The translations under genes and the position numbers were made by a program. The notes beneath the pieces were generated by a model. It was given only the letters and a program-made list of their open reading frames with translations. It was not told the origin of the DNA and made no database searches. Below, one piece after another: positions 1 through 8,403 of a DNA stretch of 64,000 nucleotides. The DNA comes from Bacillota bacterium (GTDB lineage Bacteria; Bacillota; Clostridia; Acetivibrionales; DTU013): assembly GCA_023412665.1 (NCBI GenBank), contig JAEZCA010000025.1, forward strand, positions 1 through 64,000, written 5' to 3'. Numbering within the stretch: the stretch's first letter is position 1; each line of letters opens with the position of its first letter.

Positions 1-714
1 CTGTTCTTTCATCATGAAACATTTTCTCTTCAATGATATCTTCAGGTTTCATTTTGGGACGCACATGATCCATTATTTCCTTTACTGTATCCTCACTTAA
101 CCTCTGTAATAGTATCTGTTCAAGATCCTCCTTCTGCTTTTCCACATCTCCATCGTAAAAGCTTATTTGAAAGCTTGTTTCAACAAATTCACTAGTTCGA
201 GAATTAGCAACTGATAAATCAATATCCTTCGGCACGATAAATCCATTTACATTCTTTGTATCTCCGGTTTCCTCGACCGGCTTTCCTATGCTGATGCTAA
301 CTACCCTGGTAGCGCTGCGCCACTCAACTGTGGCACCGAAGGCCTCAGCCACATATCTGGCGGTACAAAGGTCCTGTCCTCATGCAGAAGGGCCTCCGTA
401 TCCATCTGCTTCACTTGTCCATCCAGCTTGTATTCCTTTTTACCTATATATATCTCAAGCTTATTGTCTCCCCTTACAAAGGTCGCTGTCTTTGTATCCT
501 TATCCCAGGTCACTGTTGCACCTAATTCTTCTCCGATGAACCTTGCAGGTGTCTGCGTCCTTCCGTTTTCATCTATAAAGGGCTTTGCATCCGGAAAGTA
601 AAGCTTTTTACCATTGACCAGAACCTTCAGCGGTATTTCATTAGCAGCAGATACAGGCATTATCATTGTTGCAGCAATACCGATTATCAAAAATATACAC
701 ACTAGCTTTTTCAT
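1..714 (-). pseudogene. Secreted stalk-domain (copper amine oxidase N-terminal-like) protein, frameshifted, cut by window edge
   Basis: The start at 714 (MKKLVCIF...) follows an AGGGGG ribosome binding site nine bases upstream and opens with a signal peptide ending near PVSAA. The next roughly 110 residues look like the Cu_amine_oxidN1 stalk domain (PF07833), with the typical GRTQTPARFIGEELGATVTW block and a second block starting RTFVP. In the reading frame the protein then ends at 301 with an unrelated tail. In another frame the expected ARYVAEAFGATVEW continues without a stop to position 1. One base is missing near 367, between CCG and CCA. The downstream part (acidic and lysine-rich, not recognised) runs off the window. 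Stalk-domain proteins are secreted or wall-associated in Clostridia; substrate unknown. This is either a real inactivating frameshift or a sequencing error. Confidence 0.75.
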
Positions 715-1091
715 AAATAAAATCCCCCTTGAGTATGTTTTTGTCATGCTTATTTGGCACATCAGCCATATTCGATGTGCTTTATGGAATCCTCGCCATA
801 ATTATACAATGTAAATTTATATTACTTATATGGAAGTGTCAAGAATTAAACATTACATTACTATCTTCGTTACTATCTTCCAGCGTATCACCTTTTAGAT
901 AGTATCAAGAAACGCACAAATGCATTTCATCCAATATATCCTACATTATGTCGGATTTTATTTAAATTAAATATAATTTACTATATAATATATATAAAAT
1001 TATCAAAATATTGTATTTTGTTCTATGCGATAGATATGTTGCAGAGAATTTTGCACATCATGTAAATGAATAATTAGTAAAGGGGAGAATT

Positions 1092-2656
1092 ATGTCTTCT
1101 TTCAGGGTAGACACTAGTGCTTTTGACAGAAACATACCCAAAATTGCAAAGATAAAAAATAGAATGGGCGCCATCCAGAATGAACTGTCCAAGATAACAT
1201 CGCACCTTGACTGGGAGATAAAAGGACAGCAGCAAATGAACAAAAAGCTAACCCAACTGCAATCAGAATTTGACACACTGAACTGGGAGAGCTTGCAGAA
1301 AAAATTGAGATCATCGACGGAAAGGATCTGGCGGGAGATGATAAAGCCGGGAAGAAGCAGTCCATCACACGCTTCACCTATGACAAGGACCGCAACATCA
1401 TCAAGGTCCTCTCCCCCAACGGTTATGTGATCAAGCGCGAATATGACAAAGCAAACCGTCTGACAAGGGCGATCCAGGAGGATAGCCGGAACGGACTGTA
1501 CAGAGAATTCGTCTATGAATATGATCCGGCAGGAAACCTTACTGCGGTCATCAACAGCACCGATCCGCTCAACATTCAAATATGACGCGAAGAACCGGCT
1601 TACCCACAAGATAGACGAGCTTGGCAGCATTACCCGTATCTGTTACGACAAAAACAACCGCATCATCAGGCAGATCCTCCCCGAAGGCTATGACAGTGTA
1701 ACCGACGACGGCATCGGGACATGCTACAGATACAACCTGGCAGGTCAGGTCACTGAGGTCATAAATCCTCTTGGTCAGACGGTCGCAAGGAACAAATATG
1801 ACCTGAGCGGTCTGCTGGTCCAATCAGCAGACGGACTTGGCAACATAACAGAATATACATACAATCCCGCAGGTCAGGTCATTAACATTATTACCCCCAA
1901 CAACCGACTCCACAGCCAGGCAGCACAGAAATTCACCTATGATGCCAGAGGAAATATTACAGGAATACAAGACGGCAACGCAAACACTACCTCCTACCTG
2001 CTCGATGACTGGGGCAGGATCATACAGACAATAGCTCCGGATGGAACTACGGAGAAATATACATACGACTACGCCGGAAACATTACCAGTACAACAGACG
2101 GGAACGGCAACACAATATCATACAGCTACAACAGTTTGAACAAGCTTTCCACTATAACAGACCAGCTAGGTAATACTGAATCCTTCTATTACGATATGGA
2201 AGGAAACCTCACAGAGCATATCGACAGAAACGAGAACAGGGTCATCCTTTCCTTCAACATGGATAAAAACCTGACCATGAGACGGGCATATACAAAGGAC
2301 GGCCAGCCCCATCTCCTTAGTGCAATATAATAGTATTAAGGAATTTATATCTGAATATGATGAAAAATATAATATGGTAAACAATAATTGTACAACATTC
2401 GCAGTACAAGCATTGAAAGCAGGGGGGATTACTAGTCCTATAACAGCTCATGACTGGGTTTTGCCACCTGAGACTAAAGATTGTAGTAGAGAGTAATCTT
2501 CCAAGAAAATTACCATATAAAAGCAGTATTGCTGATAAACTTATACAAGGGTTCTCAGGGTATACTCCGGCAGATGCAGGTGAAGATATTAAAAAGTCTT
2601 CAGGATATTTTTTAGTCAATGATGATAATAGCGTTCATGTCAAAAATAATCTGTAA
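1092..2656 (+). pseudogene. Degenerate RHS/YD-repeat polymorphic toxin (leader, repeats and C-terminal tip in different frames)
   Basis: Four pieces in shifted frames. (1) 1092 to about 1300: a roughly 70-residue helical leader beginning MSSFRVDTSAFDRNIPK, of the kind that heads secreted toxins. (2) About 1303-1585: YD repeats (FTYDKDRNI, REYDKANRL, YEYDPAGNL). (3) About 1575-2330: at least nine more YD repeats (YDAKNRL, YNPAGQV, YDARGNI, YDYAGNI). (4) About 2320-2656: a C-terminal tip with the motif NNCTTFAVQALKAGGI, itself shifted once near 2475. RHS proteins wrap a C-terminal toxin in a repeat shell and are usually far longer (over 1000 residues), so most of the shell has been lost by deletion. 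The cysteine motif recalls papain-like/NlpC-type tips, but that is inference. The gene cannot make an intact protein. Confidence 0.8.
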
Positions 2657-2678
2657 ATGAAACAAAGGGGGAACTGTA

Positions 2679-3002
2679 TTGAAAAAATTACTATTTATAA
2701 TTGCAATCATCCTTTCAGCGATATTACTGTATTTTTTTCGATATCAAATCTCGGATTTATTTGTAGGCGAAAAAGATCAATTAAGAATTGGTAAGACATT
2801 ATGGCTGGATGTAAAGCCGGGTATGTTAGTTGATTATGCTTATATTAATGAATATGACTTGTGGGATGAAAGGGAAAGAAAAAAGGTTGTTAAGTATATG
2901 AAAGAAAATGATTTGATAATAAAAGAAGGTCATTATGTATTCAATCAAGCTACTACTTACGAAAAGGCATTGGAAACATTTATATTTGAAAAATTAGATT
3001 AA
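2679..3002 (+). CDS. Small membrane-anchored protein, possible immunity protein for the RHS tip
   Basis: 107 codons starting with TTG at 2679, preceded by AAAGGGGG eight bases upstream. One N-terminal hydrophobic segment (about residues 3-20) is followed by a charged, mainly soluble domain. It lies 22 bases after the decayed toxin tip, is in one frame and is AT-rich like that tip, unlike the GC-richer RHS repeats. Position directly behind a toxin C-terminal domain is the classic place for an immunity gene, so that role is inferred from context only. The last 30 residues (KEGHYVFNQATTYEKALE) faintly resemble the small domain of YceG/MltG-type proteins; I do not rely on this. Function not recognised. 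Confidence 0.6.
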   Translation: MKKLLFIIAIILSAILLYFFRYQISDLFVGEKDQLRIGKTLWLDVKPGMLVDYAYINEYDLWDERERKKVVKYMKENDLIIKEGHYVFNQATTYEKALETFIFEKLD

Positions 3003-3062
3003 TGAATGAGGCTGAGTGATATTTATTAGGGTCTGAATCAATTTCTGTGTATGGGAGCCTGG

Positions 3063-3190
3063 AGAATATGACAGGGCAAACCGTCTGGCAAAGGCAATCC
3101 AGGAGGATAACCGGAACGGATTGCGCAGGGAATTCGTCTATGAATATGACCTGGCAGGAAACTTTGTTGCCATAACAAGCAACACCGATA
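3063..3190 (+). repeat. Second RHS repeat fragment, diverged copy of 1438-1567
   Basis: This stretch aligns base for base with 1438-1567: both read GAATATGAC..GCAAACCGTCTG, then CAGGAGGATA.CCGGAACGGA, GAATTCGTCTATGAATATGA and GGCAGGAAAC. There are scattered substitutions and no flanking RHS frame. It is a leftover from a second RHS copy or from rearrangement of the first. From 3191 to 3412 I see no gene. Confidence 0.8.
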
Positions 3191-3412
3191 TGATATTAGA
3201 ACATATCCAGACTTGAAGAGCATTTCTACCTACAAGAATCCTAAAAATAATAATAAAGAAGCAATACTCAATGACCCTTTCTCGATAAAACGGACACCCC
3301 AGAGTTAGGATATCTTCGCAACAACACATGTCCTATGTTGACCGTCAGAAATACTGTAATGATAACAATTTCAATTTAGGTATATCCTTGCTGGGGTAGT
3401 AAGCTTACCATC

Positions 3413-3560
3413 CAGAGAGTGTGTAAAATAATTTGGTAAAGCACATGGGATTAATGGACAAAAAGCAGTTACGGGAGCATCAAAAAAGTGTAGCCGGGAA
3501 TGAAGAGCAGATAATCGCCTTGTATGCCAAAGGAATGACGGCGAGGGACATCCAGGATTG
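3413..3560 (+). mobile_element. IS256-family transposase remnant (left part)
   Basis: A frame opening at TTG 3433 carries KSVAGNEEQIIALYAKGMTA and then RDIQD, the conserved central block of IS256-type (Mutator-like) DDE transposases. It has a deletion before it and is cut at about 3560, where an opposite-strand IS66 fragment begins. The bases just upstream (GAGAGTGTGTAAAATAA at about 3417) look like an IS256-type terminal repeat. Only about 45 of some 400 residues remain, so the element is dead. Confidence 0.7.
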
Positions 3561-3561
3561 G

Positions 3562-4125
3562 ATTAGTTTCTGGTGTAGCCGTTCCACTACCGACTTCAGC
3601 CAATACCGTGATGCAGCCATGATCCAGTTAGCTATTGTTGCACGGCTCAGGTTCACACCAAATGTTATCCACTCATTCTCCTGCCGATAAAGCGGAAGGG
3701 CATTCACGAACTTTTGATGCATTACCCATGCTACCGTAGACGGGGATGCCATGGAATGAAGAATGACAGGAGAAGGGATCGGGGATTTCTCCATGTAGGG
3801 ATCTCCATTTCTGCGACAAGTCCGACATTCGTAGGTCTCGCGGTAATGATCTATGACCCTGACTTTGGCAGGAATATATTCAATCTCAGTACGTACGAAT
3901 TCTTCTCCTACACGGACAAGAGCTGTTTGGCAGGTTTCGCAGAACTGATCTTCCTCTGTAGAATGGAAAGCCGCTTTTCATGAGGGAGATCTTTCAGGAG
4001 TTCCTTATTCTGCCCCTTGAATTTTTTGTGCCGCCATTTCGCGACTTCGTTCAGATTCGGTTCCGGAGCTTTCGGGTCAGCCTGCACTTCCGCCTCTGCA
4101 GGTATATTCTGTCTGCTACCATCAG
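3562..4125 (-). mobile_element. IS66-family transposase (TnpC) remnant
   Basis: On the minus strand, the stretch beginning near 4110 and ending at about 3562 reads as the N-terminal and central parts of IS66 TnpC. It includes KWRHKKFKGQNKELLKDLPH, the zinc-finger part FCETCQTALVRVGEEFVRTE with YECRTC, and the helical segment SPSTVAWVMHQKFVNALPLY then SRATIANWIM. A one-base loss near 3962 separates the first part from the zinc finger. The DDE catalytic part is missing; the sequence stops where IS256 DNA begins. The abutting opposite orientations suggest one element landed in, or recombined with, the other before both decayed. Confidence 0.8.
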
Positions 4126-4260
4126 CTTGAATTATTGTGACGATATTTTTTTAATAATAAAATTAGTTGTATTTATTGAAATTTGTGAGCTTAACGGGTT
4201 TCTATAGATTGTTTCACGTACTGATAATAACCGCAAATATCTAAATTTTCATTATGATGC

Positions 4261-4386
4261 TTATATATCAAACGCCTTGTTCTTTATAATGCTTTTCAAA
4301 TCGGGAATGGAGGTTATTGCACCATTTTATGAATTGCATTCAAAATTGTTACTGTTTGGCCTGACTACCTTTTGATTTTTCACCAT
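4261..4386 (-). pseudogene. Short broken ORF with a good ribosome binding site, unrecognised
   Basis: CGGAGG followed by ATG at 4386 starts a 19-residue frame (MVKNQKVVRPNSNNFECNS) that stops at 4327. Further on, in other frames, are short coding-like runs, the last reading IPDLKSIIKNKAFDI before a stop at 4261. A strong start followed by quick stops suggests a decayed small gene, possibly part of the adjacent mobile remnants. The rest of 4126-4450 shows nothing else. Confidence 0.3.
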
Positions 4387-4452
4387 AACTCAATCCTCCG
4401 AACTAATTAATATTCATGAGCGAAATAATCAAGGTGTCTGTCCCAGGACAGC

Positions 4453-4485
4453 AAAAAACCCTGTAGTCTTTGAGATTGCAGGGTT
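4453..4485 (-). terminator. Rho-independent terminator of tRNA-Lys
   Basis: On the minus strand AACCCTG and CAGGGTT form a stem, followed by TTTTTTG. It begins directly after the CCA end of the tRNA. Confidence 0.85.
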
Positions 4486-4561
4486 TGGTGAGCCATCGGC
4501 GATTCGAACGCCGGACACCTTGATTAAAAGTCAAGTGCTCTGCCAACTGAGCTAATGGCCC
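4486..4561 (-). tRNA. tRNA-Lys (anticodon UUU)
   Basis: The minus strand reads GGGCCAT at the 5' end and ATGGCTC plus encoded CCA at the 3' end, pairing as a seven-base acceptor stem with one G-U. The D arm (AGCTCAGTTGGCAGAGC), the anticodon stem CTTGA/TCAAG around CTTTTAA, and the T arm GGCGTTCGAATCGCC are all intact. The anticodon TTT decodes AAA/AAG lysine codons. Single tRNA with its own terminator. Confidence 0.97.
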
Positions 4562-4717
4562 GTAGTCTATGATATACGGCATGTGGTTTTCCGCCACACA
4601 AGTATATATCATACAGCATGATCCGAGGTTTTGTCAACCTCGGATCAATAAGTTATTTTCGTAATTTTTGCTATCTGGCCGGCTGTGAATTGCCGTCACC
4701 TTTTCAGGTTGGATTGA

Positions 4718-4927
4718 TCAGCCTTGTTTGGACTCCAGATAGTCATTGAGTTCCTTGACCACCTTGTCAACATCCACACCATGTACAGCGCAAGCATCCT
4801 CAAGGCTTTCACCTGATGATGAAGGGCATCCCAGGCAGTGCATTCCAATGCCTAAAAGTATTGGCACTGTTCCTCTGTCCAGCTTCAGAATATCAGCTAT
4901 AATCATATCCTTCGTTACTTTTGCCAT
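4718..4927 (-). CDS. DUF1858 domain protein
   Basis: 69 residues with AAGGAGG seven bases before ATG 4927. The whole protein is one DUF1858 domain (PF08984): MAKVTKDMIIADILKL, then GIGMHCLGCPSSSGESLEDA with the characteristic CxxC, then a C-terminal helix. Such domains occur alone in Clostridia or fused to hybrid-cluster and ScdA-like proteins; the paired cysteines suggest a redox or metal role, which remains unproven. It is followed by a spacer of about 150 bases and then the tRNA, so it is probably monocistronic. Confidence 0.9.
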   Translation of the reverse strand: MAKVTKDMIIADILKLDRGTVPILLGIGMHCLGCPSSSGESLEDACAVHGVDVDKVVKELNDYLESKQG

Positions 4928-5098
4928 AATAAATCCTCCTTAAAAATATATTAATTTTGTAATAGTCAAATGTGATAACAAATCTCAGACTATTATACAC
5001 TATAGTTGTTTTTAAATATACCCTGTTTTCAAAGCCATTATCAAAAAGTTCTCAAAACCTCGATTAAAAAGTAAAAAGCCTTAGTCTCAGAAGCTCAT

Positions 5099-5653
5099 TT
5101 ATCTTCTGTAGTTTTCTCTTCCTATACTATATAGATCCCTTCCCTCGCAGTCAATTACAACAACAGCCGGGAAATTTTCCACAACCAGCTTTCTGAGAGC
5201 TTCCGTGCCCAGCTCCGGGAAAGCGGTCACCTCTTCTGAAATTATGCATTTTGACAGAAGGGCTCCCGCACCGCCTGTAGCGCCAAAGTAAACAGCTCCG
5301 TGCTCTTTCATGGCTTCGACTACCGCTGCGCTTCTAAGACCCTTCCCTATCATTCCGGTCAAGCCCAGCTTCACAAGTCTTGGGGCATACGCATCCATCC
5401 TGCCGCTGGTTGTCGGTCCGGCTGAGCCAATGACCATACCGGGACGCGCCGGGCAAGGCCCTACATAATATATTATCTGATCTCTTATATCAAGAGGCAG
5501 TTCCTTTCCTTCATCCAGCAAAGCTGTCAGCTTTTTATGAGCAGCATCCCTGGCGGCGTAGATAATGCCGCTGATTTCAACTGCGTCACCTGCCTTCAGC
5601 TGCTTGACAATATCCTTTGTAAAAGGTGTTTTTATTTTAATAACTCTATCCAA
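5099..5653 (-). CDS. fumB: Class I fumarate hydratase, beta (C-terminal) subunit
   Basis: 184 residues, start TTG 5653 with GGGGG about seven bases upstream, 18 bases after the alpha subunit gene, so the two are co-transcribed. Together they make the oxygen-sensitive [4Fe-4S] fumarase (fumarate to malate), or the closely related L(+)-tartrate dehydratase. Family marks are the opening KIKTPFTKDIVKQLKAGD, the block GPTTSGRMDAYAP and the GMIGKG segment; the length matches the split-subunit C-terminal domain (Fumerase_C). The symbol is used in the sense of the two-subunit enzyme, not E. coli FumB. Fumarase and tartrate dehydratase cannot be separated with certainty by eye; lone housekeeping context favours fumarase. 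Confidence 0.9.
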   Translation of the reverse strand: MDRVIKIKTPFTKDIVKQLKAGDAVEISGIIYAARDAAHKKLTALLDEGKELPLDIRDQIIYYVGPCPARPGMVIGSAGPTTSGRMDAYAPRLVKLGLTGMIGKGLRSAAVVEAMKEHGAVYFGATGGAGALLSKCIISEEVTAFPELGTEALRKLVVENFPAVVVIDCEGRDLYSIGRENYRR

Positions 5654-5671
5654 CCCAATACCCCCATTGTT

Positions 5672-6514
5672 CTACAGCACAGCCTCGGAATGTCTGGTGA
5701 CATGGCAGCTCATATTCAATGCAACTGGCAGGCCTGCAATATGAGTGGGATAAACCTCTATGTTGACTGCCATTGCTGTCAATCTGCCTCCCAAACCTGC
5801 AGGACCTATTCCGAGCCTGTTTATCCGTTCTAGCATTTCCTCCTCCAGCTCATTGTACCTGCTGTCGGCATTTCGTTTGTCCACAGGCCGCAGCAACGCT
5901 CTTTTTGCCAGCAGTGCAGCCTTCTCCATCGTTCCGCCGATGCCGACACCGACCACAACAGGAGGACAAGGATTCGGCCCGGCCTTGTCAACCATTTCAA
6001 GGATAAAGCTCCTGACCCCGTCAATACCATCCGATGGCTTAAGCATCCTTATGCCGCTCATGTTTTCGCTCCCGAAGCCTTTGGGTGCGACAGTTATTTT
6101 AAGGCTTTCTCCATCGATGATATCATAATGTATCACTGCAGGGGTGTTGTCTCCTGTATTATTGCGTTCAAGAGGGTCAGATACTACGGATTTCCTTAGA
6201 AAACCCTTCTCATAGCCTCTTCTTACCCCCTCATTGATCGCATCTGAAAGGCTTCCTCCTGCTATATGCACATCCTGCCCGATTTCCACGAAAACCACGG
6301 CCATTCCTGTATCTTGACAAATAGCCATACGCTCGCTGGCCGCAGTCCTTGCATTATCGACAAGCTGGCAGAGTATCCTCCGCCCTGTTTCAGATTCCTC
6401 GTATTTTATGCCCTCTTCAAGAGCCTCCATTATGTCGCTGTTAAGATCGTAGTTAGCTGTAATACATAGTCTTTCAACAGTTTCTGCAATCTGAGAAGCA
6501 TTGATTATCTTCAT
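5672..6514 (-). CDS. fumA: Class I fumarate hydratase, alpha (N-terminal) subunit
   Basis: 280 residues from ATG 6514, chosen because AGAGGTGA sits seven bases upstream; a longer frame to 6550 has no such site. This subunit carries the catalytic [4Fe-4S] cluster. The three expected cysteines are visible in AICQDTGMAVVF, GPNPCPPVVVGVGIGG and near the C-terminus in NMSCHVTRH. The GNNTGDNTPA-like segment is present as RNNTGDNTPAVIHYDI. Cytoplasmic, in the reductive or partial TCA branch. It forms an operon with the beta subunit gene downstream. Confidence 0.92.
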   Translation of the reverse strand: MKIINASQIAETVERLCITANYDLNSDIMEALEEGIKYEESETGRRILCQLVDNARTAASERMAICQDTGMAVVFVEIGQDVHIAGGSLSDAINEGVRRGYEKGFLRKSVVSDPLERNNTGDNTPAVIHYDIIDGESLKITVAPKGFGSENMSGIRMLKPSDGIDGVRSFILEMVDKAGPNPCPPVVVGVGIGGTMEKAALLAKRALLRPVDKRNADSRYNELEEEMLERINRLGIGPAGLGGRLTAMAVNIEVYPTHIAGLPVALNMSCHVTRHSEAVL

Positions 6515-6744
6515 AACAGTCACCTCTGAGTACACCATCTGATAAATCAACTTGTTTTCTTACCGGTACGACCCTCTTTATGATATATGATTTGGCTTCC
6601 CAATGCAAGGAGTCATGCCTGGTACCATAATTAACACAAAATTCACATGTTAGCAAAAGACATAATAAACTTTTTGGAGGTATAATAAATATTGAAGTGA
6701 ATTGGTGCATTATGAACAGTGGAAAAGAGGACTATTAAGCTACC

Positions 6745-7116
6745 ATGAATATACTAGTTTGTGTTACACATCAAAAAACCTGCGAACGTATGATAAATAA
6801 GACAAATGAACTGCTTCAGGAATATGGCGGGAATCTTTTTATACTTAACGTAGTTAAAAATGAATTCAACTTCCTTGACAGTGCCAAGGAGTCTGAGGCG
6901 CTGGAATACCTTTTCGGGATCTCAAAAAAGCTCGGGGCCAACCTGTCCGTGCTCAAATCTGACGATATTCCCGGAACAATAGCAAAATATGCAGAAGATA
7001 ATGATATTGACTGCATAATACTTGGTAAATCACACGACAAAAATGCAGGAGAACGGTTTGTGAAAAGACTACACTTATTGTTGAAAAATAGTATGGAAAT
7101 ACGAATATTGTCGTAA
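6745..7116 (+). CDS. UspA-like universal stress domain protein
   Basis: 123 residues. The N-terminus MNILVCVTHQKTCERMI begins a Rossmann-like alpha/beta fold, and the C-terminal half has IAKYAEDNDIDCIILGKSHD, matching the conserved end of Usp and KdpD-type Usp domains. The usual GxxG nucleotide loop is not clear, so ATP binding is uncertain. The start ATG has only a weak GAGG about 14 bases upstream. It stands alone between the divergent fumarase operon and hup. Cytoplasmic; role unknown beyond the family tie to stress responses. Confidence 0.7.
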   Translation: MNILVCVTHQKTCERMINKTNELLQEYGGNLFILNVVKNEFNFLDSAKESEALEYLFGISKKLGANLSVLKSDDIPGTIAKYAEDNDIDCIILGKSHDKNAGERFVKRLHLLLKNSMEIRILS

Positions 7117-7182
7117 TAATAAGATAATAGTCATTTTTACATATTTTATGTAGTTCCAAATTACTAAATTATTGTGAAATGC

Positions 7183-7211
7183 TTGACTTTAGGCCACTTT
7201 CATTATAAAAT
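7183..7211 (+). promoter_or_regulatory. Sigma-A-type promoter of hup
   Basis: TTGACT at 7183-7188, 17-base spacer, TAAAAT at 7206-7211, about 33 bases before the HU start codon. Confidence 0.8.
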
Positions 7212-7244
7212 AATGTCGAATTCCAAATTTAGGAGGTTGTATTA

Positions 7245-7520
7245 ATGAACAAAACAGATTTAATCAATTCTATTGCCTCAAAATCAGGTTTAAACAAGAA
7301 AAACAGTGAAGCAGCTCTCAACGCTTTCATAGGTTCAGTTGAAGACGCTCTCAAAGGCGGAGACAAAGTAGTTCTGGTTGGTTTCGGAACATTCGAAGTC
7401 AGAGAAAGAGCTGAAAGAAAGGGCAGAAACCCGCAGACAAAGAAAGAAATAACTATTCCTGCTTCAAAAGCTCCTGTTTTCAAAGCTGGTAAAGGCTTAA
7501 AGGATACTGTCAACAAGTAA
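7245..7520 (+). CDS. hup: DNA-binding protein HU
   Basis: 91 residues, the standard HU length, with GGAGG eight bases before ATG. It opens MNKTDLINSIASKSGL and carries the family signature GFGTFEVRERAERKGRNPQT on the DNA-wrapping arm, followed by IPASKAPVFKAGKGLKD. HU dimers bend and compact DNA and act in replication, repair and regulation. It has its own promoter and a strong terminator, so it is monocistronic and likely highly expressed. Confidence 0.97.
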   Translation: MNKTDLINSIASKSGLNKKNSEAALNAFIGSVEDALKGGDKVVLVGFGTFEVRERAERKGRNPQTKKEITIPASKAPVFKAGKGLKDTVNK

Positions 7521-7542
7521 TTTACAACTTACTTATTTACAA

Positions 7543-7570
7543 AAAAAGCTGCCATACGGCAGCTTTTTTG
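7543..7570. terminator. Bidirectional terminator between hup and the Spo0A-like gene
   Basis: AAAAAAGCTGCC, loop ATAC, GGCAGCTTTTTT: a perfect 12-base inverted repeat with A and T runs, so it can end transcription from both converging genes. Confidence 0.93.
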
Positions 7571-7608
7571 TATTTTTGATTCATCCAGAGCCTCTATATA
7601 ACACTTCG

Positions 7609-8403
7609 TTACATTTTGCACCTGCGTACTGCCAGGTCAGCTAAGAAGCTTATTATTTGAGCGCTGTTCGGTTTTTTCGGGCTGGACAATGCCATGTAAG
7701 CATTCTGTAAGGAATTGCTTTCATTTTTCGTCTTTTTATGTGCGCTATCAATAGCACACCTTATAGCCCTGTCGATATTTCTTGCATTCGTATTGTGATT
7801 CAGCGCCAACTCACAATAAATGCTCCTGGATATCGATTTCAGTCTCTCGGGCTTCTCCGCGGCCATCATGACCGCTTCCCTCAGATAGCTGTACCCGGCT
7901 AGATTCGGAGTGACACCCATAGCTCTGATAAGATTTGTAATAATCTCCTCCAAATCTCTTGCTGCAGACGAGATATGTGAAACCGGAGCCGAAGTGCTGG
8001 TAAAATATCCTCCGGTGCCTTGATTCTCATTAAATATTTGCAATAGACGTGATATAAGTATATCGGTATCAACAGGCTTCATCATGTAATAGTCAGCCCC
8101 AAGCTCCAAGGCTTTCTGAACTACCGCATCCTTGCCGATTGCTGTAAAGACAATGCACAAAGGTCTTTTTGCTGGCTTTTCCTCCTCGATCCATTCAAGT
8201 ACTCCCAGTCCGTCGAGATTTGGAATGATGATATCGAGTAAAACGATATCGGGTTCCAATTCACGGATCATTTTGATTGCAGTGACCCCATCCCCGGCAA
8301 CACCGACAATTTTAATTCCATTTACACCATTCAGCTTATCTTCAATTAGTATGCATAATTCTTTATTGTCATCAACTAACAGAACTTTAATAAAATCAGC
8401 CAT
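7609..8403 (-). CDS. Spo0A-family response regulator, divergent paralog
   Basis: 264 residues. Residues 5-120 form a receiver domain with the acidic pair DD (LLVDDNKE), phosphoacceptor Asp in IVLLDIIIPNLDGLG, Thr in FTAIG and Lys in MKPVD. After a linker, residues about 155-264 match the Spo0A DNA-binding domain: MGVTPNLAGYSYLREAVMMA parallels the family's IGVPAHIKGYxYLREAI. The recognition-helix region reads NARNIDRAIRCAIDSAH instead of the very conserved TASRVERAIRHAIEVAW, and the C-terminus is RRCKM. Usual spo0A lies beside spoIVB, whereas this one overlaps aroK by eight bases at the end of a shikimate operon. It is therefore probably a paralog with altered DNA preference rather than the master sporulation regulator, though that is inference. 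Confidence 0.85.
   Translation of the reverse strand: MADFIKVLLVDDNKELCILIEDKLNGVNGIKIVGVAGDGVTAIKMIRELEPDIVLLDIIIPNLDGLGVLEWIEEEKPAKRPLCIVFTAIGKDAVVQKALELGADYYMMKPVDTDILISRLLQIFNENQGTGGYFTSTSAPVSHISSAARDLEEIITNLIRAMGVTPNLAGYSYLREAVMMAAEKPERLKSISRSIYCELALNHNTNARNIDRAIRCAIDSAHKKTKNESNSLQNAYMALSSPKKPNSAQIISFLADLAVRRCKM

Noticed and set aside
960..1020. AT-rich stretch considered as a replication origin
   Set aside because: No DnaA-box cluster, dnaA or parAB genes; ordinary AT-rich spacer.
1515..2330. Regular YD repeats looked at first like a tandem array of CRISPR type
   Set aside because: The repeats are protein-level RHS motifs with variable spacing and no conserved DNA direct repeat.
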